Source: Diphasiastrum complanatum
Lineage: Eukaryota > Streptophyta > Lycopodiopsida > Lycopodiales > Lycopodiaceae
Assembly (NCBI GenBank): GCA_029204225.1
Contig: CM055092.1
Coordinates: 77,741,662 to 77,805,661, forward strand
Direction: 5' to 3'
DNA length: 64,000 nt
Each line of letters begins with the position of its first letter. The stretch's first letter is position 1. Below are positions 1 to 8,876 of this stretch, in pieces. Made by a program: the position numbers and the translations under genes. The notes under the pieces were generated by a model, which made no database searches, had not been told where the DNA came from, and saw nothing but the letters and a program-made list of their open reading frames with translations.

Positions 1-241
1 AAAGAGTTTACAATTTGCCTCAATAAAAAATTTCAAACTATGAGTGAACAAATCACTTTTGCTCTTGCATGACTCAAGAGCATACATTTGATGAAATAAC
101 CATTTGCTTTCTAATTGATTTAATATCAATTTCAATCTTTTAAGAACACCATCTATGTTCTCAAGAGAGACTTCATACTCAACTAGTATGGCTTTACTCC
201 AATTTTGAGATGCAATGATCTCACTAAAGCAAATTGATTTA

Positions 242-1264
242 TCAAAATGACATAGGAGAAGTAAGTATGAGATGTATACCACATGAGGTATGCTCCTCTT
301 TCCCTTGAAATGTGAGCCACATGGACTCAACCATGTTTCTTGAGATTTTTTTTGGAATCACAACTTGAGAAGGTCTCTCCTCCTCAATCCTGGACATACT
401 TGAACCTTGAGAAGGACTCTCCTCCTCAATCCTTGGCACACTTGAACCTTGAGATGACTCCTTAAGATCCTCTTCATGGTGCTCCTTTTTTATGGAAATC
501 CGAGACCTCCATGTCTCATAATGATCACAACAAGTATGACCATTCAATATGCACTTCTTATGATTATCAAAATTACTTATGCTAGAAACATAAGTCCAAA
601 AATCACCACAGCTTGGCATGATTTTTCCAATATTGAAATCAAAGGGTATTTCCATCTCAATAAGGCTAACTACTTGCTTATGGATATAAGTGTCCACTTT
701 GGATGCTTCACTTATTCTCATAAGAAGTTTACAACTTGCCTTCAAGATTGAAAACTTACAGTTTTCATCTTTATGAATGAACACATCATTCATGATCTTA
801 TTGAAACCAAAAGATCCTACATTATGAAGATATTTCCATTTCCTTGACTTCATAACTAATGTAAGCTTACAAGGAAAACATATTTTTCTATCTTTTAAGT
901 CATCACACTCAACTAGTATTGCCTTAATCCACCTTTGAGATACAAAAATCCCTTCAAAGCAAAATAGATCTTCATAAGTTGACATGAGAGCATAAATGAA
1001 ACTATTTTCATTTTGTGATTGCTCCTTATTCTTGATTGATTTCTCTTGGATAATAACAATAAGTTTTAACTTGTCCAAAGTTCCAAGCAGACTACTCTCC
1101 AAGGACATGAAATAAGTCCAAGTTACTTTCATGAAATTGACATCTATCTTTGCATCTTGAACCAAACAATGCACTTCCAAATGAAAAATTTCAGAAGATT
1201 TGACGTGTTGTGATGGACTCTTGAAGACAAATCTTGCAAGCCCTTGTGAGACTCCAAGCCTCAT
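242..1264 (-). pseudogene. Copy 1 of the unfamiliar retroelement ORF, frameshifted
   Basis: The 340 codons match the first 340 residues of the intact 568-aa version at 8,877-10,583. The frame is lost by one extra A in an A-run near 247 (TATCAAAATGAC against TATCAAATGAC), which brings in a stop. The remaining part, 1-241, still matches in another frame. I recognise no domain. The protein is rich in Lys, Ser and Cys, has a Glu/Ser-rich stretch with two copies of an RIEEE motif, and carries module 1 of an internal duplication. It is an inactive copy of a retroelement-borne gene. Confidence 0.75.
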
Positions 1265-1562
1265 TCACCTTTCCACAAAGGAAACACCTTTCCTTGGACT
1301 TGTCCTTCTTGTATTTGCATTTCGAACCTGAAGCTCCATCCGTCACCTTGGCCTCCTTGCTTTGGTTCTCCTTGGATAGATTGGTCTTCTTTTTGTAGCA
1401 TCTTGAGAAAATATATCCTCCCTTGCCACAAAGGTTGCACTTAGGATCCTTTCTTTCCTTCAATAGGATGTCACCTATTGATGCCATGTGAATAAAAACC
1501 TGTGATATGATTCTACAAGTGTAATTTGTGACTTTCAACAGACTAGATTTGAACATCTCCAA
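1191..1562 (-). CDS. Gag-like zinc-knuckle ORF, copy 1
   Basis: About 123 codons. The motif CNLCGKGGYIFSRC is a CCHC zinc knuckle (C-x2-C-x4-H-x4-C) with Tyr in place of His. A second knuckle starts as CFLCGK but is cut off. Lys-rich linkers resemble the nucleocapsid part of copia Gag, as in the canonical CFFCGKKGHFASEC knuckle of the copia at 55.9 kb. It overlaps the start of the next ORF by 74 nt in another frame. The first ATG is the third codon. It is probably a deleted Gag remnant of a nonautonomous element, with RNA binding doubtful because one ligand is lost. Confidence 0.55.
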   Translation of the reverse strand: MEMFKSSLLKVTNYTCRIISQVFIHMASIGDILLKERKDPKCNLCGKGGYIFSRCYKKKTNLSKENQSKEAKVTDGASGSKCKYKKDKSKERCFLCGKVNEAWSLTRACKICLQESITTRQIF

Positions 1563-2640
1563 TAATCTAGAATGATCTACAAAAGATCTAGCTCACAAAC
1601 CTAAGAATCAATCTTCACACTAATGACTAGTCACTTGGAAACTTTGCTTTGATCATTAAGACAAAAGCACACAATCTTTGAATCAAATCACAAAAGAAAT
1701 CAGATCCAATCTCCTATTGGACTCATCAAATACCAATGACTCTTTCTTTTGAAAGTTGAAATGGATATGAAAAGATTTGACACCTAGTTTTTACTTTTCA
1801 CTTGACTAGTTTTCTCAACACTTGGGATTCTTGAACAAAAGATGGATTTTGTTTCAAACACATGAAAATCAAACTTAATCACTTCTTTTGGACTCACTCT
1901 TGACCCAAATAATCTCACACTTGAGATTTAGAATGAATTTGATTTGATTTGACAACAAACTATACCACCAAATTTTCACAAGGCTTAAAAAATTAGACAA
2001 CTAGAGATTCACAAAGATCTCAACCATGCATGAATACTCAAATATGGACTCCTCCTCATTCTAGACATCCAATGGGATCTCAAATTGACCCTCACACTCT
2101 CACAAAGAAAGTTGAATAGAACTAATTTGAGTTTCATACATACTATGTCAATTTTTGCTCAATAAATTGATTCAATCACCCCTATTGGATTCCACCAATT
2201 ACTCTACCTCTTAAGACTTGGAATGAAATTCAAAATCAAAAGTTGTGATTTTTCTCACTAAGATATTTTGTTTCAAAGAGCTAATGCCACTTAGAAAGAT
2301 TTGATCACCTAGGAGAAGACAAAATCTCCACCAATAACAACACAAAATGAGCTTCTAGATCTTGCCCTCTACAAAGGAAGGAACTCTTAGAAAATTGGAT
2401 CTCTCTCTACACATTTGCCATAGACACCTTAATGACTCTTTTCAAACCTTACAATCACTCAAACAAATTGAGTAGGGTTGAACAATGTGACTTGGATCTC
2501 AATCTCTTTTCTAGAACTCTCAATTTAAGCCAATCTATGTCAAATTCTATAAAAGATTTGCATAGATGCTCTATCAAATCCAACTCGCTACACAAAATTT
2601 GACTAGTTTCCAAAAACTGCTAATTTTGGCTCTATCTTAT
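1563..2640 (-). other. Untranslated internal region of the nonautonomous LTR element, copy 1
   Basis: There is no ORF of note in about 1.1 kb. The sequence is AT-rich with many short CTTGA and AATC repeats. It lies upstream of the zinc-knuckle ORF on the minus strand and is repeated nearly unchanged at 10,882-11,959 and 32,203-33,280. Its upstream end carries GAGCCAAAA next to the gypsy fragment, resembling the sequence just after a tRNA-Met primer site. It is best read as the long leader of a LARD-like element. Confidence 0.6.
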
Positions 2641-3367
2641 GATCCACCGACCAAGCGGGTGGTAGTCCATAAGGTAGCTACTTCGGAAAAACTTCACTAA
2701 ACTCTTGCTTTAAATCTTGCAAAAGCTGTTGTTCCTGATGCGAATTTTCGGTGTTAAAGCAACACATTCACATCCCCAACATCACAATGCATACGAGATT
2801 TCAAAAGCAAGTGAAAGAGTTCATACTCAGAATCATGAAGTTTCTCAATTAATTCAGCCGAGGAAATCATCGGTGATGGAAGTACATCGGTCTCTCCAGA
2901 AATAGAGACAATCTGATCAAACTTATCTTTAAATACCATAGAATGATTTTTAAATCTATCTCTAAAGAGTCTGATTTGCCAAAAAACCATTCATAGCCCA
3001 AAATGACATCAGTCCGGTCTAAATTCACGACATGGAGATCCAACGGCTCAACATAGTCTTGCATCCGAAGCTCTAAGTTCAAGACTTTGACATCCCAAAT
3101 CTCAGTGTCCGACCCTGAGGCAAGATGGACCACGTAACGGTGATCACTGGCCATGGTGGGCACTCGGAGCTTCTGCACAAGTCGAGCATTCAAAAATTTG
3201 TAAGTACTAGTTGAATCAAATAGCACATTCAAGTCTTTTCCTAAAATATTGCCTCTCACACGAAACAATTCATTAGGCTTGAAAGAGAGTGCACTAAAGT
3301 TACAAGTACAGTCACAATTATTTAACAAATTGACTTCCAATTTACCTGCCAAAAAATCCATAGTCAT
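2641..3367 (-). pseudogene. Ty3/gypsy protease and protease-RT linker, copy 1
   Basis: The retropepsin-like domain retains FRVRGNILGK, an LFDSTST flap-site region, and ILGYEWF near the end. The catalytic D-S/T-G triplet reads D-S-T, so the Gly is lost. Further downstream the linker motif LPYGLPPAWSVDHK is visible, preceded by an in-frame TAG at 2,678-2,680 where copies 2 and 3 have CAG. The RT domain does not follow: the frame ends right after this motif, in unrelated sequence. It is an inactive gypsy fragment. Confidence 0.8.
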
Positions 3368-3946
3368 AAAACTTGACGACTTTGCTTTTCGTTCGGGGAC
3401 TGTTTGGCATGGTGGTCGGGTTTATTGCAGAGAAAACACAGATTCTGTTTAAGCGCCGCCAACCGTGCTTTGTCTTTCACCAACAATTTTTTCCTATTCT
3501 TCTTTTTCATTGACTGTTGGTATGCTTCGGCTTCCAGCTCATCAAAAAGCTGCTTCTTACGCTTGTTAGGTTTTTCTTGCTTGGGTTTCGGGGCCGTTTG
3601 GCCGTGCACGCTTTTCTGTGATGCAACAACTATACTATCATAGGCTTTCGCCACACGGATAGCATCCTGTAGTGAGTTGAGGATATTTCGTTTGCATTCA
3701 TTTTGATAGTCAGCTGGCAGTCCGACAATAAATTGCCACTGTGCTAACTTACGATCAAAAAGTGGCACCTTGGCCAAAGAGTCCAAGAACTCTTGGACAT
3801 AACCATCCAGTTCTCGGCTGCCCATTTTGCAGTTGATAAATTGAATATACAGCTCGGAATCGTCTATTGTGACAAAAGCTTTCCGGAATTCCGTCAGGAA
3901 TCTAGCCCAAGTCATCGGTTTCGTGGAAAGTTCCCTCCACCACGAA
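3364..3946 (-). pseudogene. Ty3/gypsy Gag, C-terminal part, copy 1
   Basis: The retrotransposon Gag domain is recognisable (WARFLTEFRKAF, GLPADYQNECK), followed by a basic linker. The zinc knuckle starts CFLCNKPDHH but ends in Ser rather than the last Cys. Homology stops abruptly at 3,946. Copy 3 continues through the same point (34,586) into the rest of Gag, so copies 1 and 2 are truncated here. Gag would form the virus-like particle; this one cannot be complete. Confidence 0.85.
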
Positions 3947-4475
3947 TTTTGAGATGGACGAGGAACAGATGAGCAATGCTTATGGAGTCGCTCGAACTAA
4001 TGATGAGAATGAAACTGACAATGCTTGATCCAGGCAAGGTCTTTGGGTCCCTTTGACAATAAGTGCAATAATTTGCTACATTGCACAAGTTGATTTTACA
4101 ATAGTCATACTCAACCAAAATAGACATGATCTACGACACTATTGCAAAATAGATACTATTTTGACCTTTAGTTTTTGGGTATGTACTTTTAATACTGAGA
4201 TCAACATATTTCTGTTTCATACATATTTTGGGAAATGTTTACTAATCAATTTACTGAATCAACTTTGTTTTTTCCATGGTTGAATGTACATCTTTGTGCT
4301 AGTGCATGCCCTTGAGCTCCAAAACGGGGATGTTTCAAAATGTAGTACAAATAAAATGTAACTGCCTGCTAATAAAATACAATTTTGATAGACGAAGCAT
4401 TAGCTCTTCATCTACTACCATTCATAGGTTCTAAAATTTACAAGCCTCATTTTTCTATTTAGAAAAATAATAAGA
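3947..4475. other. No gene seen
   Basis: AT-rich spacer between the truncated gypsy gag and the foldback element. Small ORFs on both strands show no recognisable motif. It is present unchanged in copy 2 and absent from copy 3. Confidence 0.6.
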
Positions 4476-4508
4476 TTTTCCTAGATTAAGGTGAACAATT
4501 CCTAGATA

Positions 4509-4688
4509 GTCTATCGTAGTGGGGTGTATGGGTAGAGTTGTTGACTGCCACCGGAAAGGTGCAGGCTTGAATTCCGACCACTGTGTAGTGACATCTAAGG
4601 AGCTTAGCTCCGTAAATGGCATTGTCAAGTTGTATATGTTGTATATAACGACCTCTAGTTGCTTAACATGTATGCAAAAAAAAAAAAT
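4509..4688 (+). mobile_element. tRNA-derived SINE with target-site duplication, copy 1
   Basis: About 180 bp. A box A-like TGGGTAGAGTTG and a box B-like GGCTTGAATTCC, spaced as in tRNA genes, lie near the left end. A run of 12 A closes the right end at 4,676-4,687. The element is flanked by a perfect 10-bp duplication, TTCCTAGATA, at 4,499-4,508 and 4,689-4,698. These are the hallmarks of a pol III-transcribed SINE moved by LINE machinery. It is the same insertion as at 13,826-14,004, duplicated with the larger unit. Confidence 0.8.
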
Positions 4689-4717
4689 TTCCTAGATAAA
4701 GAGTCTATGAAATTTGG

Positions 4718-4759
4718 GAATAACCTATATAGGCAAAACATTTCCTATATAGGTTATTC
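4718..4759. repeat. Perfect inverted repeat with CArG-like cores
   Basis: The 16-bp arms GAATAACCTATATAGG and its complement flank a 10-nt loop. Each arm ends in CCTATATAGG, which fits the CC(A/T)6GG consensus bound by MADS/SRF-type factors. A third CCTATATAGG occurs near 4,900. Whether any factor binds is unknown. Confidence 0.7.
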
Positions 4760-4928
4760 ACATCAACGCTTTCTTACATAGGAAAAGATTCCTATATAAA
4801 AAATATAGTCCAAATTTTCTAGATTGGCTGTCTAGGATGTGTTTCCATCCGGAATCCCCTAGTTATGTTCATTTTAATCTAGGGAAACTTGTTTTTTTTC
4901 CTATATAGGAACTGTTCCTTGTATATAT

Positions 4929-5264
4929 GGTGATGACAGGCTGCCAGAGGATTGGTCTTACATTTGGGCATGGCCAGCAGCGAAGCAGCGCAGTGGACAA
5001 GAACGCCAAGAACAGGAAGAGAGCCAGCCTCACCAGATGGCGCTGATCCAAGGGCATTGTGAATTTGCCTAGTGCTGGAGTAAACAAACAGCCAAGAAAG
5101 ATGGTGAATGCATAAGATGATTCCCTGACAGCACAGCCCAGCCACCCGTCCTTGGCTACCATGGATGACGATCACTATGAGGATGTGGCTCTGCCTTCGC
5201 CTCTGATTGATGGACGGCCCACATAGCGAAAGACCCGGCCTCAAATGCATAGCCTGACCAGTCG
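4929..5264 (-). pseudogene. Captured 5' exon piece of an exostosin-type gene, copy 1
   Basis: The minus strand encodes PLDQRHLVRLALFLF and a hydrophobic stretch. This is clearly homologous to the N-terminus of the GT47 gene at 23,031 (FLDQRHLVRR followed by a membrane segment). DNA similarity extends over about 340 bp, including the sequence upstream of the start, and stops at CCTGACCAGTCG. There is no catalytic part. Divergence from the full gene is substantial, so it was not copied recently from the one in this window. Confidence 0.7.
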
Positions 5265-7099
5265 GACGTCACCAGCAGCTCCAAAGCAGCAATCACCAGC
5301 ACATGCTTCAAATTTTCACTCCATTACTACAAGGCTCAAGTAGAAACTCCACTCTCCTATCCAATGAACTTTGTATGGACCACTCCAGTCTAATCTGCCA
5401 GCCAGCCTCATATTTAAGTTTCTTGAAAGAGATTGATATAGGTGTAAAGGTGTTTCAATATAGGTGTCCTCCTTGAATCAACTATGGTGTCATACAAGGT
5501 CAACTAGGGTGTAAAGGTGATATCTTGCTTGAATCAACTATGGTGTCAACTAGGGTCAAGAATGAATGAGACCTGTTGTACTTGGGTCAATACTTTTTCT
5601 TTTTTGTGCAAGTCCTAAAGATGTATATTTTCACAAATGTATAGGTACAAAAGTAAAATGTATATTTTCACAAATGTATAGGTACAAAAGTAAAATGTAT
5701 ATTTTCACAAATGTACATGTACAAAAGTAAAGTAGGCACACAATATCATTGCCCAAAAAGCCAAGCTATACAAACAGAAAGACAAGAACTATAGCTCTCC
5801 ACGCAGGGAAGCAATCCAAGATAACTAAGTAGTGTGCATGAGAAAAGTAGCAAAACGGAAACAAGCCGATGCCGTAAGAGTGGGAAGCTAGCTAGTCCCT
5901 CAAAAACCTGTTGTTTCTCAATACTTGACTACAACAATACTCATGTATATCCTTTGACTAGGGGTCAAATAGGAATTTTGTCCTTGGTATCTCAAATTCT
6001 TAATACATATTGTGCCCCAAGTACATTGATGAGCAATAGCAAAGTTCATGTTTTTCTTTAATTTTTTTAATAGGTGCATATTTTATTTCAAAAGGGTCAT
6101 CCCTTTTGATAATTGCGCCATACTAACTTTCAAAAAGTGTATGACTTTCAATCATTTGTATATACTTGTACTCTTAAATTAATAACCAACCCCCTTGCAA
6201 CACTAATTAGGTCAATACCAACTTGCAACTTGAATACTATTGTTTTATTGATACATGGCTAGTTGATACAAAAAGAAAAATTTAGACAACCTTCCAAAAT
6301 GCAATATTGAACTACAAGTTTATGCTACAAGATGAGTGGACCACTTTATATTTCACCATTTTAAACTCTCATGGATCTCGACTCTACTATGAGTGAGAGT
6401 GAGAGTGAGTCCACACTTAGTTTTTTGAAAAGAGATCTTGATGCAGCATTCTCCAACACTTAAAAAAAAAATTTACATTCTCTCTCTACCCGAGAGCTTC
6501 ATGTAGCTCTACCCGAGAGAAAGCCAATTTTATACTTTTGCCTCTCATTATGTTTGATGAATGGTTTGTGATATATGCATCCGAAGAGTGCTCTTGCCTA
6601 AGATTTTTGAGCTAGTATGCTTGTATCTCATGCAAGGTAGATCTGTGGAATCACACACATCTTAGGAGATCATTCACATTGTTTCAGATGTACTCACATG
6701 TGTAAAAATTACAAATGGTATCAAAGCCTACCTAATATTGATTTGTATCTATCAAGTGTGATGATATTTTGGCTTAAAATATAGTTTTGGAGGGTGTAGT
6801 TGCATCTCGATTGCTATCATAGGGATTTTTGGATCAAGAGGGATATAAATCACCAACTTATGCTGGGGGAGATTGGTTAACTTTGACTTAATGGTGTATC
6901 TCCAAGGTTGATCCAAAATTGGTGTATGAGAGCTTACTGGAAAGCTAGTCAAGTCTAGATTGTGTTGCAATTTGTTTCACTCAATTGGATGTGTCTTGTG
7001 GAAGTTATAACCATTTGAATCAACATAGGAAGGGCATGTAACTTGGATGGACACATCAAGTTTGACTCATATATAGCTTGTTTGATAAAAAAAAAACTC
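5265..7099. other. No gene seen, copy 1 tail
   Basis: AT-rich DNA with short ORFs only. It includes a 37-bp minisatellite and a GTGTAAAGGTG / TCAACTATGGTGTCA repeat at about 5,450-5,560. Confidence 0.6.
5621..5731. repeat. 37-bp minisatellite, three units
   Basis: There are three head-to-tail copies of a 37-bp unit starting ATGTATATTTTCAC at 5,621, 5,658 and 5,695. The duplicated copy at 14,937-15,010 has only two units, so the array length changed after the large duplication. Confidence 0.9.
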
Positions 7100-8110
7100 C
7101 ATGATTTCAAAGCATGGTTTACAGCAAGAAGCTCTTTTTTCTAAGTGGTGTACCTGACCTGTGCATCGGTTAGTTTCTTACTTTCAAAGGCAACGGGCTA
7201 ACCCTCCTGTAAGAGAACAACTCCAATAGCCGTGCGTCAGTGTTAATGACGAATGGCAAATCTGGATCCGCTATTCTCAAAATTGGAGCTGAGGCAATTA
7301 GAAACTTGAGTTTGCGAAAACTCTCATCTAATTTCTCATTCCATCTAATAGGAGGACTTGGCCTACCTTCAACATATTGTTGAGAGGTGCAGCAATCTTT
7401 GAGTACTCCTCTGCAAATCTATGGAAAAACACAGTGAAACCTAAGAATGACTTAAGTTTATGCACCGTTTTAGAAATTGGCCGTTCCACTACCGTCTTCA
7501 CCTTTTCTTCGTCAATCTTGATCCCTAAGGAGGTAATCTTATGACCAAGGTAGCGAAGTTCCGTCTTGAAGAATTCGCACTTTGATTCTTTCGCATAAAG
7601 CTTCTCTTGTCTTAAGATATGTAAGACAGTACAGAGATGCTTAGCATGCTCTTTAAGTGTTCTGCTATAGATCAGAATATCATCCATAAACACTACTACG
7701 AACTTCCCCAAATATGGATGAAATAAATCGTTCATTATTTGCTGGAAAGTAGCCGGAGCATTTGTCAAACCAAAGGGCAATACAAGAAATTCGTAGTGGC
7801 CAAACCTGGTCCTAAAACCAGTTTTAGATACATCTTTCGGATGTATCCTAATCTGATGGTATCCAATACGTAGATCAATTTTCGTGAAGTATTTTGCTCC
7901 ATTCAATCGATCTATGAGATTGTCTATCCTGGGCAACAAGTATTTATTTTTAACTGTTAGTTTGTTCAGACCCTTGTAATCTACACATAGCCAGAAGCTC
8001 CCATCTTTCTTACTCTTAAGAAGGACAGGTGCTCCCCATGGAGATTTACTAGGTCTTATTGTGCAAAAAGTACAAAAAGGACCAAGAGTGGATCCTAATC
8101 TTATCCTCAA
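7100..8110 (-). pseudogene. Ty3/gypsy reverse transcriptase and RNase H start, relic
   Basis: A strong RT domain lies at 7,328-8,110: SPWGAPVLL, DYKGLNKLTVKN, LPRIDNLID, YFTKIDLRIGYHQI, the LPFGLTNAPATFQ thumb-palm motif, and the catalytic VFMDDILIYS box. It runs on to LKSFLGFTVFFHRF. RNase H-like sequence follows out of frame at 7,100-7,330. The N-terminus is cut at about 8,110, where an LTR fragment begins. It lies only between the two duplicated units and so is not part of them. It is an RNA-dependent DNA polymerase remnant and not functional. Confidence 0.88.
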
Positions 8111-8116
8111 GAGGGA

Positions 8117-8864
8117 TTGGTTGTCAAATTACTTGATCTATCAATCTACTTCAGATTAAGATCAATCTAGATCAATTCTAGACACAAAATCCTAACAAGA
8201 ACAATCATTAATTGAAGGTAAGTGTACTTTATGGTTTCACACATGTGAAACACTGTCTGAGTACAAACTCCAACCTGAAAATCAAGTACACATTGATAGA
8301 ACCACAAAATAATCAAAACAAATGTAGACAAATGGAGGGAATCACTCAAAATTGCTTCCAAAACCAAGATTGGTGTCTCTCATTGATTATGGCCAAATCT
8401 GGCTCTATATATACAATAAGTGGGAGCTCGTGGTACTGATCATCCCTCTGATCCCACATGTGTGAAGGTGCTTTGTCATATGATGATTCATCATGCAAAA
8501 CTGACACTTGGACAAAACCTTCTATTTTTTTGGTCCATTTTTCTTCTATATGGAGATCTACTTGGAAATCTTCTAGAAGTCAAAATTCGCCTACTTCAGC
8601 ATATTCCACACATGTGAGTTGTCCTCTACACATGTGATATGACACCTAATCAAAGGATGTGGCTCATGCAATCAATAGATTGATGCCATGTGTCATATGT
8701 CTAGTTTTTGGCCTTTTTAGCTACTAGAACTTGAATTAAATCATATGTACAACCTATATGACAAGTACACTATTTTCACACGTGGAAATAGGCTCCACAC
8801 ATGTGTAATCATCCTATATACATGATTGTTGGCCTCTACCAAGCTTATTTTTGTATTTTTCACA
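8117..8864 (-). mobile_element. 3' LTR of the nonautonomous element (left end truncated)
   Basis: The right end reads TTTTTCACA at 8,864, which is TGTGAAAAA on the minus strand. It matches the LTR end of the copia at 52,592. Immediately internal is CTCCTCAAAAATC, the complement of a purine-rich tract GAGGAG. Internal similarity to the LTR piece at 49,405-49,685 supports a shared family. The left end fuses to gypsy RT near 8,110 without a clear terminus. Confidence 0.65.
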
Positions 8865-8876
8865 CTCCTCAAAAAT

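Larger units (their letters stand above)
4476..4888. mobile_element. MITE-like foldback element with nested SINE, copy 1
   Basis: Imperfect terminal inverted repeats of about 21 bp lie at 4,476-4,496 and 4,867-4,888 (TCCTAGATTAAGGTGAAC against the complement of GTTCATTTTAATCTAGGGA). Without the SINE the element is about 230 bp, short and AT-rich, with no coding capacity. An internal perfect inverted repeat spans 4,718-4,733 and 4,744-4,759. This fits a nonautonomous DNA transposon. No target duplication was established. Confidence 0.55.
1..7099. repeat. Composite duplicated unit, copy 1 (left end outside window)
   Basis: This stretch matches 9,321-16,378 almost base for base, in the same orientation. 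The offset drifts from 9,320 to 9,279 only through a few small indels. The shared block ends in an A-run followed by ACTC at 7,099 (16,378 in copy 2), after which the copies diverge completely. The unit is a mosaic: an LTR-element ORF, a gypsy fragment, a MITE-like foldback with a SINE, and a captured exon piece. The high identity implies a recent duplication, or possibly an assembly artefact. Confidence 0.93.

Noticed and set aside
476-751. Plus-strand ORF found in copies 1, 2 and (reversed) 23.4-23.8 kb
   Set aside because: It is the antisense shadow of the 568-aa ORF and has no motif of its own.
4509-4690. A functional tRNA gene at the SINE
   Set aside because: The A- and B-box-like sequences are degenerate, and the acceptor stem and anticodon arm do not fold as a tRNA.
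5163-5226. Plus-strand MDDDHYEDV ORF opposite the captured exon, with a counterpart near 23,130
   Set aside because: It is short and lies antisense to the homologous 5' region of the EXT-type gene. Conservation is explained by that homology.
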